64,000 nt of DNA. Origin: Pararge aegeria. Lineage: Eukaryota > Arthropoda > Insecta > Lepidoptera > Nymphalidae. The translations under genes were made by a program, and so were the position numbers. Positions 33,242 to 45,159 of the stretch are shown one piece after another (positions within the stretch are counted from its first letter, which is position 1; every line of letters starts with the position of its first letter). The notes beneath the pieces are model-generated. The model searched no databases. It was given only the letters and a program-made list of their open reading frames with translations, and had not been told where the DNA came from. Where the stretch lies: NCBI RefSeq assembly GCF_905163445.1, contig NC_053194.1, positions 15,790,921 to 15,854,920 on the forward strand. Direction: 5' to 3'.

Positions 33242-34819
33242 ATGTCGTTTACAGTTCTGTGCTCATTTGTCGTAGCATTTTACGTAGTATTATGGTTTTT
33301 TGATTCATTTTTCAAGGTGCGATTCGTTCCATTAAAATTATCTTTAATTTAATATCGTTTCTAATTTTTAAATGATTTTAATTATTATTTTGTTTTACAG
33401 AGTTGCATGCACTACCCATATTACGCATTTTTGGAAGGCACGGGTCTTAGAGTAGGAGTTTTCAACTTCACATGGAAAACAACAGCGTTTAACAGATTCA
33501 TATACCGATGGAGCAAGAATTTAACGCGAGTTCTACGAAAATGGTTCAACTTCGGTTTTATTTTCGCTATCGCAGTATTTCTACCATTTGCTATATGGAC
33601 TCTCTTGAATTTTATTTTTGAGCATTTCCACGAGTCGATACAGATAAGCGGCGTTCCAGAAGTGAAGGCAATGTTACCTGGTGTCAACATACCAGCCTCT
33701 GACTTCTGGGTATATTTTATGGCCATTGGTTTTAGCTCTATTTTCCATGAGCTTGGTCATGCTGCAGCGGCTGCACAAGAAGATGTACAGCTTCTTAACA
33801 TTGGGGTTTATGTCTTTGCAATAATACCCATAGCATTTGTGGAACTAAATACTGAACATTTGAACAGCCTCAGCATCACTAAAAGGTTAAAAATATATTG
33901 CGCCGGTGTATGGCATAATGTGGCTCTGGCATTTATAGCTATGCTACTATTTTTCTCTGCACCAATACTATTTAGCATAGCATACAAAACTGATATAGGG
34001 GTGAGGGTAACAGGTTTCACAAGTGATTCACCTTTAATAAAACCTAGAGGACTAGAAGACTCAGATGTTATATTATCTATCAATGGCTGTCCAATAAAGA
34101 ATGCTAAAGACTGGTCATATTGCCTACATGTAGCTCATGACCGGTACGGCATATGCACAAGTGCAGAATATATAGCACAAAATGATGAAATATTGATGGA
34201 GACAATCAAGGAAAATGGTATTGTTGAATGCTGCCCGAAGGATAATTTATATAGCATCTGCTTTGAGTATATGGAACCTCGAACCTTAATAGTACCTGGG
34301 TTGGCTGGACAATATTCCTGCCTCAAACCCAGGGACATGGTTAAAAATAAAGTAACAAAATGTACTGAAGCAACAGGGCATAAGTGTCCACAAAATATGC
34401 ACTGCTTAAAACCTTTGCTAAACAATGAGACATATCTTTTAATAGTTGAAAGAGAAGACAATAATGCAGTTTTATATTTGGGGTTGCCTTATGATTTACA
34501 CAAAACAGTTTTCGTTGATCAATACTTTCCAAGGAGTGCAGTTATTTCATTTTTCTCACCTATGCAATTTGAAAAGCTATTGCGTTACATTTTTATATTT
34601 TCTCTAGGTATAGGACTTTTAAATGTACTGCCTTGCTATGGTACTGATGGACATCACATAGCTAAAAATATGATTCAGTGGTTAGCACTATATTTAAATA
34701 AGAATGGAGATTTCATAACATTCTTCACAGTGTTCACTGTGGTTGTGGGCACAGGCATAACTGTGCCAATTTTATTGTACTTGTTCTATAAAACAATATT
34801 TATTGATAATTATTATTAG
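33242..34819 (+). CDS. MBTPS2: Site-2 protease, membrane-bound zinc metalloprotease
   Basis: Cuts membrane-held transcription factors such as SREBP and ATF6 inside the Golgi membrane, after site-1 cleavage. Exon 1 is 33242-33316 (25 codons, MSFTVLCSFVVAFYVVLWFF), donor GTGCGA. Exon 2 is 33401-34819, acceptor TTTTACAG, phase 0. The protein is 497 residues (human 519). Residue landmarks: first membrane segment in exon 1; zinc-binding HELGH at about 141-145; a second conserved block LNVLPCYGTDGHH at about 430-443 supplying the third zinc ligand, Asp. Between them is a PDZ-like, Cys-rich luminal region (about 210-380). Several hydrophobic segments flank the catalytic motifs, as expected. The start is chosen because exon 1 adds the family's N-terminal membrane anchor and splices cleanly. 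Confidence 0.95.
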
Positions 34820-35935
34820 AGTATGTGGGTACTTTCAAAGTATTTTAGGTGTAATGAAAGTGCAATGTAAAAAACACTAAATAAGTGTAACATGTAATTA
34901 ATACAAATTAAAGCGAAGGCTAAACCACCACATCCCTAACAGCAAAAACCTGTGTGCAAAGACTTAAGCATCGCATAAGCATAAGATTGGTCACATCAAG
35001 GATGCAAACTTGAAGGCTGCTAGGGATGCAGCTTGTGTGCAGCACTTTTTCTTGCACTAACACCATTATAGTGAATGTTATAGTGTTAGTAAATGTTTAA
35101 TAATGGTCCTTGACTTTCAGTAACTCCAGTGTAGCAGCACCAGTATATTATATATATGTGAAATATTGTAAAGAAGCTTGAACTGAATCATGAATAAATG
35201 GCTAAAATACAGACTTGGGTCTCTGTAGATCTCTGCATTTTATGTATTGTAATAATGTTAATTATACAATATAGTATATTCATTACTTTATAATTTGTAC
35301 ATATGTCAAATAGTTTATAAGTAGGACAAACTAATATGTAAGATAATAATTTTTTGGTTGTGTAATATTATTTATTTATATAAATATACATTGGAGGAAT
35401 TTGTTAAAAATGACAAATTTTATGTACATAATAAACATTCATTTTACATCTGTCTTAGCTATTTTTAAAACCACAAATTTTAATAATTTAAATACAAATC
35501 TCATTCTATAGCTTATTAGTCAATTGAACAGTGAAACACTTTCTATAGCTGGCTCAGGTAACATATTATGTGGATAGTTTACACCAAAGACAACATTAAA
35601 TAAATGTAAAGTGTAATGCCAACCTACTTAAATAGTATTTACAATAAATAGTCTTAAACATTACAATGCTATATTATTTTAAGTAGTAGTATAGACAGAT
35701 CTACATAAACTAAAAGCATATTCTCCTAAATTTTTTTTATCAGGTTGGTGTTTTGCTTTTATATTTAGTGACAATTTATACCAAATTTTGAAATAGGACA
35801 GCTCATTACACTCCTATAAAGGTACTTTTTCTTATGCACCCAGCGATTTCTTGCATTAAGACTATTTATATTGTCAACAGGACTGGGTTTAGGTACATCA
35901 GTTATAATAGCACTAATACAGTTAGTCCCAGATTA
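34820..35935. other. 3' UTR of S2P and intergenic DNA
   Basis: AT-rich. Several AATAAA strings (for example near 35195) could end the S2P transcript. LYRM2 is convergent, so its 3' UTR must also end here. No repeat or further gene was recognised. Confidence 0.5.
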
Positions 35936-36639
35936 CTAGCTATCACTCAAAGCAAGTGATTTCCTTAAATCCTCTAATGATTTTCTCCCATAGTGTAACA
36001 TAGATTTAATTGTTGTTTCATCATTATGGTGTTTGTTGTTCCTAAAATCTGTTCTCGCCCATTCCTTCAACTCCAGACGGGTACTTTCGTCTGGTACCTT
36101 CTTTACTGTTCTAATGATGTCCCTATATAGTTTAAGGACTTCTTGACGTAGAAGGAACTGCAAATAAATAAATAATTCACTTACTCAATAACTACAATGC
36201 CAGCAAAACCTTACTACCACTAAATAACAGTATGATATCATGTACAAGCAGATTTGATATATATGTGACCTCATTGGTCTATAGATAGTGTATTTGACTT
36301 CAGATTGCAATGTTCTGGATAAGTCTGAGATTTGGCAAAGTAATGTAAGCCAGAACTTAACAAATTGGCTGTCCATCTGTGAGCCTTAGTAATTATTGTG
36401 ACTAACTTAAGTTTCTTCGGTAGAGGTGTGTCCTGCAGTAGGATATTAATAGGCAGAGCAACATGAAACTGTCATGATCCTTATAGGTTAGTAAATAATT
36501 CACCCTTAGTTTTCTAGGCCAGGCAGAATGGAATGCATGATCAGGTGAGACTACAGTCAAACGGTAGAACGAATAAAAACACATGACCACGACCAACCTG
36601 TTTTAAACTGAGCGTTTTCTTAGGTAATTTTGATGCCAT
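35936..36639 (-). CDS. LYRM2: LYR motif-containing protein 2, two exons
   Basis: Small mitochondrial LYR-family protein; in animals LYRM2 is linked to complex I assembly or function and is expected to bind acyl carrier protein. Exon 1 is 36598-36639 (MASKLPKKTLSLKQ), donor GTTGGT. Exon 2 is 35936-36157, acceptor TTTGCAG, phase 0. The protein is 87 residues (human 88). Exon 2 opens FLLRQEVLKLYRDIIRTVKK with the LYR motif, then KEWARTDFRNNKHHNDETTI, and ends LEDLRKSLALSDS, with the F-phi motif 'WARTDFR'. A downstream Met at 36163 only appears to extend the exon into the intron; the splice and the conserved LSLKQ/F junction settle the start. It is convergent with S2P. Confidence 0.94.
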
Positions 36640-36904
36640 CGTTTGAGGTTATTACTAAATGATACCCTCAAAATAAGTTTTGTTAAAAACGGACCAGCAT
36701 TATGTAACAGATCTAATATTTCTGTTTAAAATGAACATTCGATTTTTAATTAACGCAAATGAAAATACACAACTTTACAAAGTTCAATTCAATTCAATTC
36801 TTGTTTATGGCCTTTACAAAGTTAATTGAAATATATTATTGACAATCAGCTGTTACTTGTTATGACATTTGAATATTTCTAATGTTGCCTTCGCAGCTGT
36901 AGGT

Positions 36905-37145
36905 TCTAGCCGTTTCGAGCTGACAGCGGCGAAAACTGCAAGTTGCAACCACACACCTTTGAGAATATTATGGAGAACTCTCAGACATGCAGGTTAACTC
37001 ACGATGTTTTTCTTCATAGTCGAAGCAAGTGATATTTAATCTGCATGAAACGCACATAACTTACAAAAGTTAGAGTGGCGTGCTGGGATACGTGCTCCCC
37101 GAAAGTGAAGTTGAAGTCTTACCCGCTGGGCTATTTCGCTTCCGG
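36905..37145 (-). repeat. SINE, reverse
   Basis: CTTTGAGAATATTATGGAGA, ACGATGTTTTTCTTCATAG and GGCGTGCTGGGATACGTGCT place it in the family seen at 55400-55750 and 63680-63870. The decayed tRNA-like head is at the right end. Confidence 0.65.
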
Positions 37146-37199
37146 GATTATGTATACGTAGCAAAACCTAAAAAAAAAAAACAAATATTGAACCCCAAA

Positions 37200-37495
37200 T
37201 AAACTTTGACGACCTCCGTGGAGCAAGTAGGAGATCCCGGGTTCGATTCCTAGCAGGGGAAATTTAAATTTATTTTTTCTGGGAGGCTTACGCCGTGGCT
37301 ACTTGCTAGTTACAAAGACGACGTTACTACCGACAAAGACGTCCCGCTTAACGATTTAGTGTTCCGGTGCGATGTCGCGCATAAACCAGTAGGTTAGAGG
37401 TATGATTACCATACTCTACCATCTTAGACTGCATCATCACTTCCCACCAGGTTAGATTGCAGTCAAGGGCTAACTTGTAGCGGAATAAAAAAATA
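37200..37495 (+). repeat. tRNA-derived SINE, near full length
   Basis: The head GGAGATCCCGGGTTCGATTC with B box is followed by the body (GTGTTCCGGTGCGATGTCGC, CATCTTAGACTGCATCATCA) and the tail GGGCTAACTTGTAGCGGAAT plus A-rich end. It is the best copy of this family. Confidence 0.8.
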
Positions 37496-37554
37496 AATAA
37501 AAAATCCGAAAAGTGACAACCAAGACGTAACAAAAAACAACACCCGGCTATAAA

Positions 37555-37750
37555 GTTCGTTGTGGGCTTCTTCTTAGACCAGGACGCGTTTAGAACCCTC
37601 GTAGCTTTAGTTTTAAGTTTACGAATACGGTTGTCGCCATCATTTTACTATCGTGTATACATTTCTCATGTAATGTACGCATCAAAAGTTCCATCTATGG
37701 GCAGGGACTACTTGAATAAAGATATTTTTGACTTTGACTTTGACTTTAAC
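37555..37750 (+). mobile_element. Jockey-like LINE 3' end
   Basis: GGGCTTCTTCTTAGACCAGG, CCCTCGTAGCTTTAGTTTTA and the tail TTTTTGACTTTGACTTTGAC. A short unrelated insertion of GGGACTACTTGAATAAAG type sits in the tail region. Confidence 0.75.
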
Positions 37751-37831
37751 GGAGAATGGACAGCAGCGTCCTACATCGACTGAGGTCACCAACATGTCTG
37801 CTTGGTGATTATAGAAAAACCCCCCAATTTG

Positions 37832-38105
37832 GCGACCTCCCTGGCGTAACGGTGAGCAACGGTGAGTGCTTTGATTTTAAGTAGGAGGTCCCGAGTTCGA
37901 TTCCCGGGCAGGGGCAATTTGGGAATTTATAATTTTTGAATGTTCTCTGGCCTGGTCTGGTAGGAGGCTTTGGCTTCTTAGCTTTAGTTTTAAGTTTACA
38001 AATATGTTTATCACCATCAGCGCACAACCGTGAACTTTTCATGCAATGTACACATCAAAAGCCACCTATGGGCCTACTTGAATAAAGATATTTTGGACTT
38101 TGACT
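37832..38105 (+). repeat. SINE head fused to LINE tail
   Basis: A tRNA-like head (GTCCCGAGTTCGATTCCCGG) runs into TCTTAGCTTTAGTTTTAAGT and the CTTGAATAAAGATATTTTGG tail of the Jockey-like LINE. The junction is at about 37975. Confidence 0.6.
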
Positions 38106-38734
38106 TTGGAGCCAAAACACGATCGCTCGATCGTCTGAGTAAGCGTGACGCAAGATTAAGCAATACACGCGAGTGAGTTCTCGTTGTCACTTGGTATCAG
38201 GTTACCCTTAGTACAAGATTTGCTCACTCGCAGTCGAGATGTCGTTCTCGAGTGATTGCCTACGAGTCCTTACCTAGGACTTATGGTAGAAAGTTTGTAA
38301 AAAAAAATCCGAAGTTCACGACTTGCGACTCTAAATCGAGTTTTACTTTGACGGCATAGAATTTAATATGCGGAAACCACGAGCAAACCTTGTACTAAGG
38401 GCACAAAATCAAGCACAATGTCAATGACTAAGACTATGATATGTAAGTATTGTCCGTTTCACGATAATTTTCCTTTGACTGGATATTATTTCTAATTATC
38501 AACTCCTAAAAGTAACAATAAAGTAAAGGTAACATCTTAGTAGTGTACCAAGTACAATACCAGCTCCGAAGAAAAACAAAGAAGAAACTTTCGTATATTT
38601 GTTCCCGTAATGAAATCATATTATACCCATTGTGCCACTCCTAGCGAATTTAAGCACTTTAATTTTATTTCAATTCAATACTAATGGGCACAGCAGACGT
38701 TGTTCAGTCCTAAAAATAAAACTTAATGTCGGTC

Positions 38735-39035
38735 CATATACACTTGTTTTTAGGATGCCGTCTCCTTACGATGGTTGGTAATTATAGGGCTATCTCTACT
38801 TTGGACACCGCTGCTCTTAATAATGATTTGGTGCTCTTTCCAAACTATTGTCGTAGGTTTTTGAGCCATGATATTCTACTACGGCCTGGCCTTCTTCTGA
38901 TAATTTGAAGCAGTTCATACCTTTGGTGTTCCGCATTACATTTCCATGTTATGAGTACCTCTGGAACCTTACCCATTCTTTGCAGTATGCTATTCCGTAT
39001 AGGTGTACACTTGTACATAAGAGAAATATTTATAT
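38735..39035 (-). pseudogene. LINE reverse transcriptase C-terminus remnant
   Basis: The minus strand reads IIRRRPGRSRISWLKNLRQ, then a stop, then FGKSTKSLLRAAVSKVEIAL, the usual end of an RTE/CR1-type LINE protein in Lepidoptera. Frame breaks show it is dead. A Helitron-like element abuts it at 39038. Confidence 0.6.
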
Positions 39036-39037
39036 AA

Positions 39038-39965
39038 CTAGCGGACCCGCGCGACTTCGTCCGCGAATGAGTCGACTTCAAAAAATTGTTGTATGTTGTC
39101 TTTATAGAACTTTATAGAAACAACCATTCCGACAATTCCGATATACTTACTACATAATTTCGTCGTTTGGCGTTCACGCATCGCACGCATCAGAAACTCT
39201 CAAAAAGCGACATTTCCCATTGGTCGTAGCGTGATGTTATATAGCCATAATTGTTACTAACAAACAAAAAAAAAACGTGTGAGCCGTCACGGGACGCCTG
39301 ACAACCTGGCGAAATTGTTTTCTGTAAGTTATTGCAGATAGATATTGAATAATGAAAAGATAAAGCATTACAAATTTGTATCACGAATTAAAAAAAAACA
39401 ACTAAATGGATAACCACTCCTTTTTGTAAGTCGGTTAATAATGACTGTTTTATACTTATATGATATTCATTTTTGTAATAAAACAGATGAAATACATAAA
39501 TTGTATCATAAAGCGTGACCGATGAGTCGTCACGGCCTGTGTCGCCACACCAAAAATCAGGTTTACTCTCCGCCTATAGATGTTTCACATCAAAAAATCG
39601 AAACAGAATTTTCTGAGATTAGCGCGTTCAACCAAATAAAATTTAAAAGCTTTATAATATTTCAACCACGTCAATCTAAAATTCCGTTGCGCGGATTTTG
39701 AAAGACAAATAGAATAAAATAGCGATGCTATCCTGTAGAAGCTGTTCGCTTTTCCGGGATAAAAAGAAGCCTATGAGCTATTCCAGACTATATTGTAGGT
39801 ATCTCTGCCAAATTGCTTAATTCGTTGTGGCGTTAAAGCGTAACAAACATCCATCCCTCTATCCATCCATCAATACATACATCCATCCATCCATACATCT
39901 AATGATCTATCCATCCATCCATACATCTTTTCTCAAAAACGTTCGAATTTATAATATTAGTAGGA
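39038..39965 (-). mobile_element. Helitron-like element, reverse
   Basis: On the minus strand it ends with a hairpin (GCGGAC...GTCCGC, 39041-39066) directly before CTAG at 39038-39041, flanked by T. The other end, at 39965, is TCCTACTAATATTATAAATT. The 928 bp contain a CATC-rich microsatellite (39849-39930) and no Rep/helicase frame. Confidence 0.6.
39849..39930. repeat. CATC/CATA microsatellite
   Basis: Irregular repeats of CATC and CATACATC, for example CCATCCATCCATACATC, about 80 bp. Confidence 0.85.
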
Positions 39966-40745
39966 TGGTACGCATGCATTCTATAGAATATTCAACGATA
40001 GAATTATTGTTGTCCCACATGCCTTGCGACTTGCTGTGTTATCTGTGAAGAGTTGACCTTGATTTCCGAATTACTAAAAATCGGTGCAAATTTAACGGAG
40101 ATATGAATTAAAATGGATAAATATGTTCATCCCATTTCCCGGAGGAAACTTATTGTTTATCGGGATAAAAAGTATCAAATTCAAATTCAAATTCAAAAAT
40201 ATTTTATTCATGTAGACCTTATTACAGGCACTTATGAAGCGTTCATACATTTCAAACGAATCTCTTAAAGACTCTCTTGGGCCCATTTAATATGCTCGAA
40301 CAGCCCTCTTCTGCAGTACAAAAATAGAATGAATATCAGCAGCATTACCCCATAATAATATGCCGTAGGACATAATGCTGTGAAAGTAACTAAAATACAC
40401 AAGCCTGGCAGCTTCTATATCTGTCATACTACGTATCTTTTTAACCACGTATGATGCAGAGCTAAGTCTGTTCAATAAATTATTTATATGTGGGCCCCAT
40501 TGAAGTTTAGCATCTAACGTTATACCTAGAAATATGTTGACCCTATCCTATATGTTGACCCGGGATATCAGCAATCACTATACCAAATTTTATTAAAATC
40601 CGTTCAGTAGTTTTCACGTGATGCCCGGACGGACAGACAGACACACAAAAATTAAATAAAAATCTGTTTTGGACTCAGTATGTATTCAAAATTTTCAAAA
40701 TATATTAAATGTACAGAAGTCTTCCAGTTACAGTTTTATTATAAG
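39966..40745 (+). repeat. Dispersed repeat, split by a LINE copy
   Basis: Begins GGTACGCATGCATTC and contains CCCGGAGGAAACTTATTG, ATCCGTTCAGTAGTTTTCAC and TGTTTTGGACTCAGTATG, ending AGTTTTATTATAAGTATT. The partner copy at 51347-51820 is uninterrupted. Here a LINE fragment (40176-40543) splits it after AAAAGTATCAAA. Confidence 0.65.
40176..40543 (-). mobile_element. LINE reverse transcriptase C-terminal fragment, reverse
   Basis: The minus strand reads MNRLSSASYVVKKIRSMTDI, then EAARLVYFSYFHSIMSYGIL, then SIFVLQKRAVRAY, the thumb/C-terminal part of a Jockey/CR1-type reverse transcriptase. The 3' end is an ATTCAAATTCAAATTC tail. It is truncated at both coding ends, and a second copy is at 61494. 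Confidence 0.8.
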
Positions 40746-41399
40746 TATTATTAAGAGTAGAGTTAAACTAAACTAAATTTATTTTCAAGTGTTTATTAAA
40801 TCGCGTGAATACCGCAAGAGATTTTATAGAAACATTTTTTTTGACACAACAAACAGCTTTTAGTTGTATAACAAAATACAACTAAAGGCAAAAAATAAAT
40901 ATTCTCTACAACATTTTTAAGTAAATGTTAAGTAAATTGTAGAAAGTTATTATTATGTGTAAATCATATTCTTCGCATAAATTTTAATAAAGAAGCAAAT
41001 AACAATTACCAGTAGTTTCTACATTTTATTTGGCACCGACTTCAAAATCAATATTTATTTCTTGCTTTTTAGTTGTAAGACAAAGTAGGTTCTTTTTTGT
41101 CAAAAATGAAATAAAATCACGCTTTGCTTGGGTTCGCAATCGTAACCAAGTAATTTCGGTATATGCTTCAGGAGTTCTCCCGGCACTTCACCATCAGCTC
41201 CTTTATTGTTACGAACAAAAATTGCCTACCTACTGTACACAATAATCGAAACGCAACCAGTGTAATATTTATTATTATATGAAGTTCCGGTGGCCATGCG
41301 TGGTCTCCAACTAAATAAAAAAAAATCTTATTGAGAATCTCCTCCTTTTTTGTAAGTCGATTAAAAATGATATGAGTTAGTAACGTTCTTTTCCTACCT

Positions 41400-41600
41400 C
41401 TATTCTTTTTTATTATTCCACTCCAAGTTAGCCCGTGACTGCAATCCCACATGATGGGGACTAAGCTGACCTGTTAGGGGTGCCTATGTGGCAGGTTTAT
41501 TATTAAACCCCTAATCGTTGTTTGTACGCAGCAAAGTACCGGAACGTTATTTCACTTGGCGGCGGGTCTTTGTCTGGTAACTAGCCATGGCCTCGTCCTT
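41400..41600 (-). repeat. SINE body, reverse
   Basis: AACCTGTTAGGGG-like and CCCCTAATCG motifs, with GCAAAGTACCGGAACG, identify the reverse of the family at 37200. It is decayed. Confidence 0.6.
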
Positions 41601-41699
41601 AAGACAAGCTCTAATAATGTCACAATATATAAATAATAAATTTATGCCTAACTATGTATAACAAAAACATTGAACAGTAAATAAAAGTGCGTAAAATCA

Positions 41700-42023
41700 C
41701 AACGAATTACCGCCCGCCCAAAACTACAAAAAAAGCTCCGCCCAAACATTTCAACGAGGGAACGTGAGCGCGGGAAAAGAGCTTTTATCTACGTTGGCTA
41801 CGTAAAAAAATACGACGACATCTAAATACGAATTACGAAGTACGAACAGTTTCAACAGTCGTGCAACGGATGCCGTGCGGGTTAGATGTATCGCTGTTTG
41901 CGCAAAATTGGAACCGAATGTTTACGCGAACGTGAAGTTTATTAAGTTTATGTTAAAACTGAAACTTTTAAGAACTGGCGTACTAGTTTATGGACGTGAA
42001 TAGTGAATATTAACATAAACGGA
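41700..42023 (+). promoter_or_regulatory. CpG-rich promoter and 5' UTR
   Basis: The density of CG dinucleotides rises sharply from about 41700 and stays high past 42650, unlike the AT-rich surroundings. It includes GAGGGAACGTGAGCGCGGG and ACAGTTTCAACAGTCGTGCA just upstream of the coding start at 42024. The transcription start is probably near 41840, near a TCAGT-like initiator context (weak evidence). Confidence 0.45.
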
Positions 42024-42098
42024 ATGGACAAAAATAATATGAACCCTTCGTCTCCACCGAAGGCTAAAGTGAAAAAGGAGAATGAAGAAGAAATCAAG
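42024..42098 (+). CDS. First coding exon of an unrecognised gene
   Basis: ATG at 42024 opens 25 codons (MDKNNMNPSSPPKAKVKKEN, then EEEIK) closed by a good donor AAG/GTAAGC at 42099, phase 0. The peptide is charged, Lys/Glu-rich and Pro-containing, like the disordered N-terminus of a nuclear or cytoskeletal protein. The next supported splice acceptor is at 63971, so the intron would be about 21.9 kb. Identity unknown. Confidence 0.6.
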
Positions 42099-43360
42099 GT
42101 AAGCTTTGAGCTAAGTTTATCGGTGATACTTTTCATGACATTGACGTGAGTTTCCGTATGAAACTCATCGTGTTTCAGCGTCGTTTGGCAAGCGGCCTGT
42201 TTCATCTCGAAGACTGGTAACAGGAGACGGCGTGTCGTATTTATAAATTTGATCCGCTCGCAGTCGATCCGTGGGTCCCTCCAAAAGCTTCAAAGTCCCA
42301 ACTCGCGGGGTTACGCCGAATAAATTATGCCGTATACGATTACAATATTAATTACGGTTTGCGATACACAATAAAATGCGTGTAATATCACGTTTTCGAG
42401 GCCTTTTCCAGCCATTAAAGTGTGTAACGCGATATCCGAAGCGCGCTCGGATCGCTGTAACCAGAGTCGGTGGATGTTTTGATAATAGATATAGGCGGTG
42501 GGGCTGTGTGCGTACGTACGGACAGCTGGCGCGCTATATGTGTGCGTGCGGGGTAATTTTAGACGTTCCTTTGCTCAAAACGTAATACGAGACCGTCCCA
42601 GGCCGCAAGCCGACGATACAATTTATTGTTTTCATCTGATTATCGCATGCTATGGTAATATCGCGTAATGAAGTTGCGAATCGCAGCTCATGAGCTATAT
42701 AAGCCGCCCCCGCTGATACGAGCTTTTATTTTGGCACTACGGAAATAGTTTGGCATGTCAATAACCTCGTTTGCGGTGTCCACGCGATGGTGACGTCATG
42801 GGACAAGGCAATTTCTTTAGAAAGTTTGAGGTCGCTTTAATTTATATGCCTTGACGTGTCTAGCGGCCCAAATTGTTGAAGATGTAATGGGTTTTTATTT
42901 TCGTGGGCTTAGCTGGGTGGAGGGCTAATTCCACACGAGCTTAGTTATTTTATCTGATCTACTTTTTCATGACCGCGGTACTTTTTTATCTTAGTATAAT
43001 CATTATCAGTGCTGTGTGCAGTGGCGTGCACTTCATACATGCACAAAATCACTGCCTATCCTAAAATTTATATACAACTCGTATTGGAGGAGGTTTTTTG
43101 CAGTTTTACGCAATTTTCCCGCTGTATGCAAACGCTGGTAAGAAACCCAGTACACGCCACCGGCTGTGTGATGAAGGATCTGAAATCTGAACATACAGTT
43201 GTCACCATTCCACCTCTTCCCACTGTTGACGTACGAGGCGACTAGGGGAATAATCATTTATATTAACCTATAATCGATATCGGCTCCGATTTTACGGAGA
43301 GATGGAGTAACATTGACAAAAAAACATAAACGTCGAAGTAAGATACACTTTTGGAAATCC
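42099..43360. other. CpG-rich start of the long intron
   Basis: Non-repetitive, CpG-rich to about 42850, then more AT-rich. Features such as GGACAGCTGGCGCGCTATAT and the GTGACGTCATGG site near 42791 (a CRE-like palindrome TGACGTCA) suggest regulatory DNA. No coding frame was supported. Confidence 0.45.
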
Positions 43361-43369
43361 ATTGAATTA

Positions 43370-43600
43370 TGGTGGTGTCATCAACATCATCATCAATTTA
43401 GTCCGCTGGGCTCTGGCCTCCTCTGGTCTCACTCATAGGAGATTGGAAGCCCACCGCGCTGCTCCAATGTGGGTTGGTAGCCCACGGTAACTATTCTTAT
43501 CACAACATGTTAGTGGTACCTAAACCGAAAGGTAATCTTCGAGGCCAGGGCGGAGCTTGTCCACCACTCTGGCAATTTTCAAAGTTCGGTCCTACATATT
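43370..43600 (-). repeat. Dispersed repeat fragment
   Basis: CATAGGAGATTGGAAGCCCA and GCTGCTCCAATGTGGGTTGG match the segments inside both arms of the large inverted repeat (57140-57210 and its mirror). Confidence 0.5.
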
Positions 43601-43758
43601 AAGAATAACTGAAAAATGCAATAAATTTTAAATATTGGATAGAAGCAAAGGCCTTACTTTGCAGAATTCAATGAATAAATATACAATGAACACTAATCTT
43701 AGTTAACTATACTCTTCCAAAAGCAGGATAATCTGTACGGTCTAATTTATAATTATTA

Positions 43759-44026
43759 CTAGATGTGCCCTGCGGCTTCGCCCGCGTAATTGTGGGAGCC
43801 AGCGTACTGCTACATAGTCTACACCTAAAGTGATATATGAGATTTTTAGTTTTTTTCACAAACATATTTTTATCTTACGCAAATTTTTTTTCAAACAAAA
43901 GTATACTATATTATTCCTAATACCTCCAAGAATATGTATAAAAAGTTTCAAGAAATAAGGTTCAGAAGTTTTCGCGTGAAATCGTAACAAACACACTTAC
44001 ATTCACATTTATAATATTAGTAGGGA
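43759..44026 (-). mobile_element. Helitron-like element, reverse
   Basis: CTAG at 43759-43762 is preceded by A. The other end reads TCCCTACTAATATTATAAAT on the minus strand and is followed by T on the plus strand, so the element sits between A and T, as Helitrons do. Length 268 bp, same family as 30614. Confidence 0.65.
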
Positions 44027-44039
44027 TTACATAATGATT

Positions 44040-44400
44040 ACAGTCTGTCGGTGTTTTATAGGATATACTTTGGAGAGTGTGCTCAGGATCTATTCGATCT
44101 CGTCCCCTCCTTATCATCATACCATCGCATTGCAAGGAAACATGCGGGTTTTGACCCCTATGGTTTTAATATCCCAAAAACTCGCACGAAGCGATTTGCA
44201 TCTTTTTTTCTTATAAGCATGGCTTTGGTTTGGAACACCCTTCTGAGTTCTATAGTGAAAAGCCATCTTCTATCTTCCATCAGGTTAGCTTGTGGTCAAG
44301 CGCTAGTCTATCATAGTTTAAAAAAAAAACTTAAATCTTCATACTCTACACCAAACAGATCTTCCGGGATGTACTCTCTACGCACGTTTAACTTCGACTA
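44040..44400 (+). pseudogene. Jockey-type LINE C-terminus remnant
   Basis: The frame from 44051 reads MFYRIYFGECAQDLFDLVPS, then HRIARKHAGFDPYG, then KTRTKRFASFFLISMALVWN, the standard C-terminal region of lepidopteran Jockey-like ORF2. It starts at a Helitron edge (44026), loses similarity after 'TLLSSI', and ends in an ATTTTGACTTTACAATGA tail. Confidence 0.75.
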
Positions 44401-44473
44401 AGATTTTGACTTTACAATGAACAAACAATTGCTAAGTGAAAAATGCACCAAATGTTCCGCTTTTATTTTTTTA

Positions 44474-44905
44474 CTAGCGTTTGATTTTGTTTTTCGATGT
44501 GGCATTCGATTTAGAAGTATGTAGTTCTAAAAAAATTAAAGTATTCAGTATCGCTAAGCCTTAAATGACGGGTTTGCTTCTGAGGAGTTCTGTCCTCTAT
44601 CTCCAAGCACATTCATCAGATCTACACGAAATTTGAGCAAAATTAAACAAATATTATAACCTCTAAAGTACAAAAGTAATTATTTAAATCGGTTACCATT
44701 TGACGGAGTTATGGAGTAAAGTCGTCAAACACATTCGTCCCCTCTCCCAAAAGAACAAGGCTTAATTTCGGGATAAAAAGCTTCCTATATTACTTCTAAT
44801 ACTTTCAGGAATATGTGTACAAAGTTTCGTGATGATCCGTTTAGTAGGTATTGCGTGAAAGTGTAACAAAAAAACTTACATTCACATTTATAATATTAGT
44901 AGGGA
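44474..44905 (-). mobile_element. Helitron-like element, reverse, full length
   Basis: CTAG at 44474-44477 with A before it, and TCCCTACTAATATTATAAAT on the minus strand at 44905 with T after it. The 432 bp match 30614-31043 in order and length. Confidence 0.65.
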
Positions 44906-44910
44906 TAGGG

Positions 44911-45131
44911 ATAAATCGTTTATCATTTGACGGCGTTATGGAGTAAAATCGTCAAACACATTCTTCCCCTCTCCCAAAAGAACTGAGCTTAATTTCGGGA
45001 TAAAAAGCATCCAACATTACTTTTAATACTTTCAGGATTATGTGTACAAAGATTCGTGATGATCCGTTTATAAGTTTTTGCGTGAAAGCGTAACAAACAA
45101 ACTTACATTCACATTTATAATATTAGTGGGA
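44911..45131 (-). mobile_element. Helitron-like element, partial, in tandem
   Basis: Repeats the terminal half of 44474-44905 (ACGGCGTTATGGAGTAAAAT through TCACATTTATAATATTAGTG), placed directly after it. This is the head-to-tail arrangement often seen for Helitrons. Confidence 0.65.
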
Positions 45132-45159
45132 TTTTAACACGTTTTAGTAGCTGTAAGTT

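Noticed and set aside
33421..34461. Minus-strand ORFs across S2P
   Set aside because: Antisense shadows of the S2P coding exon.
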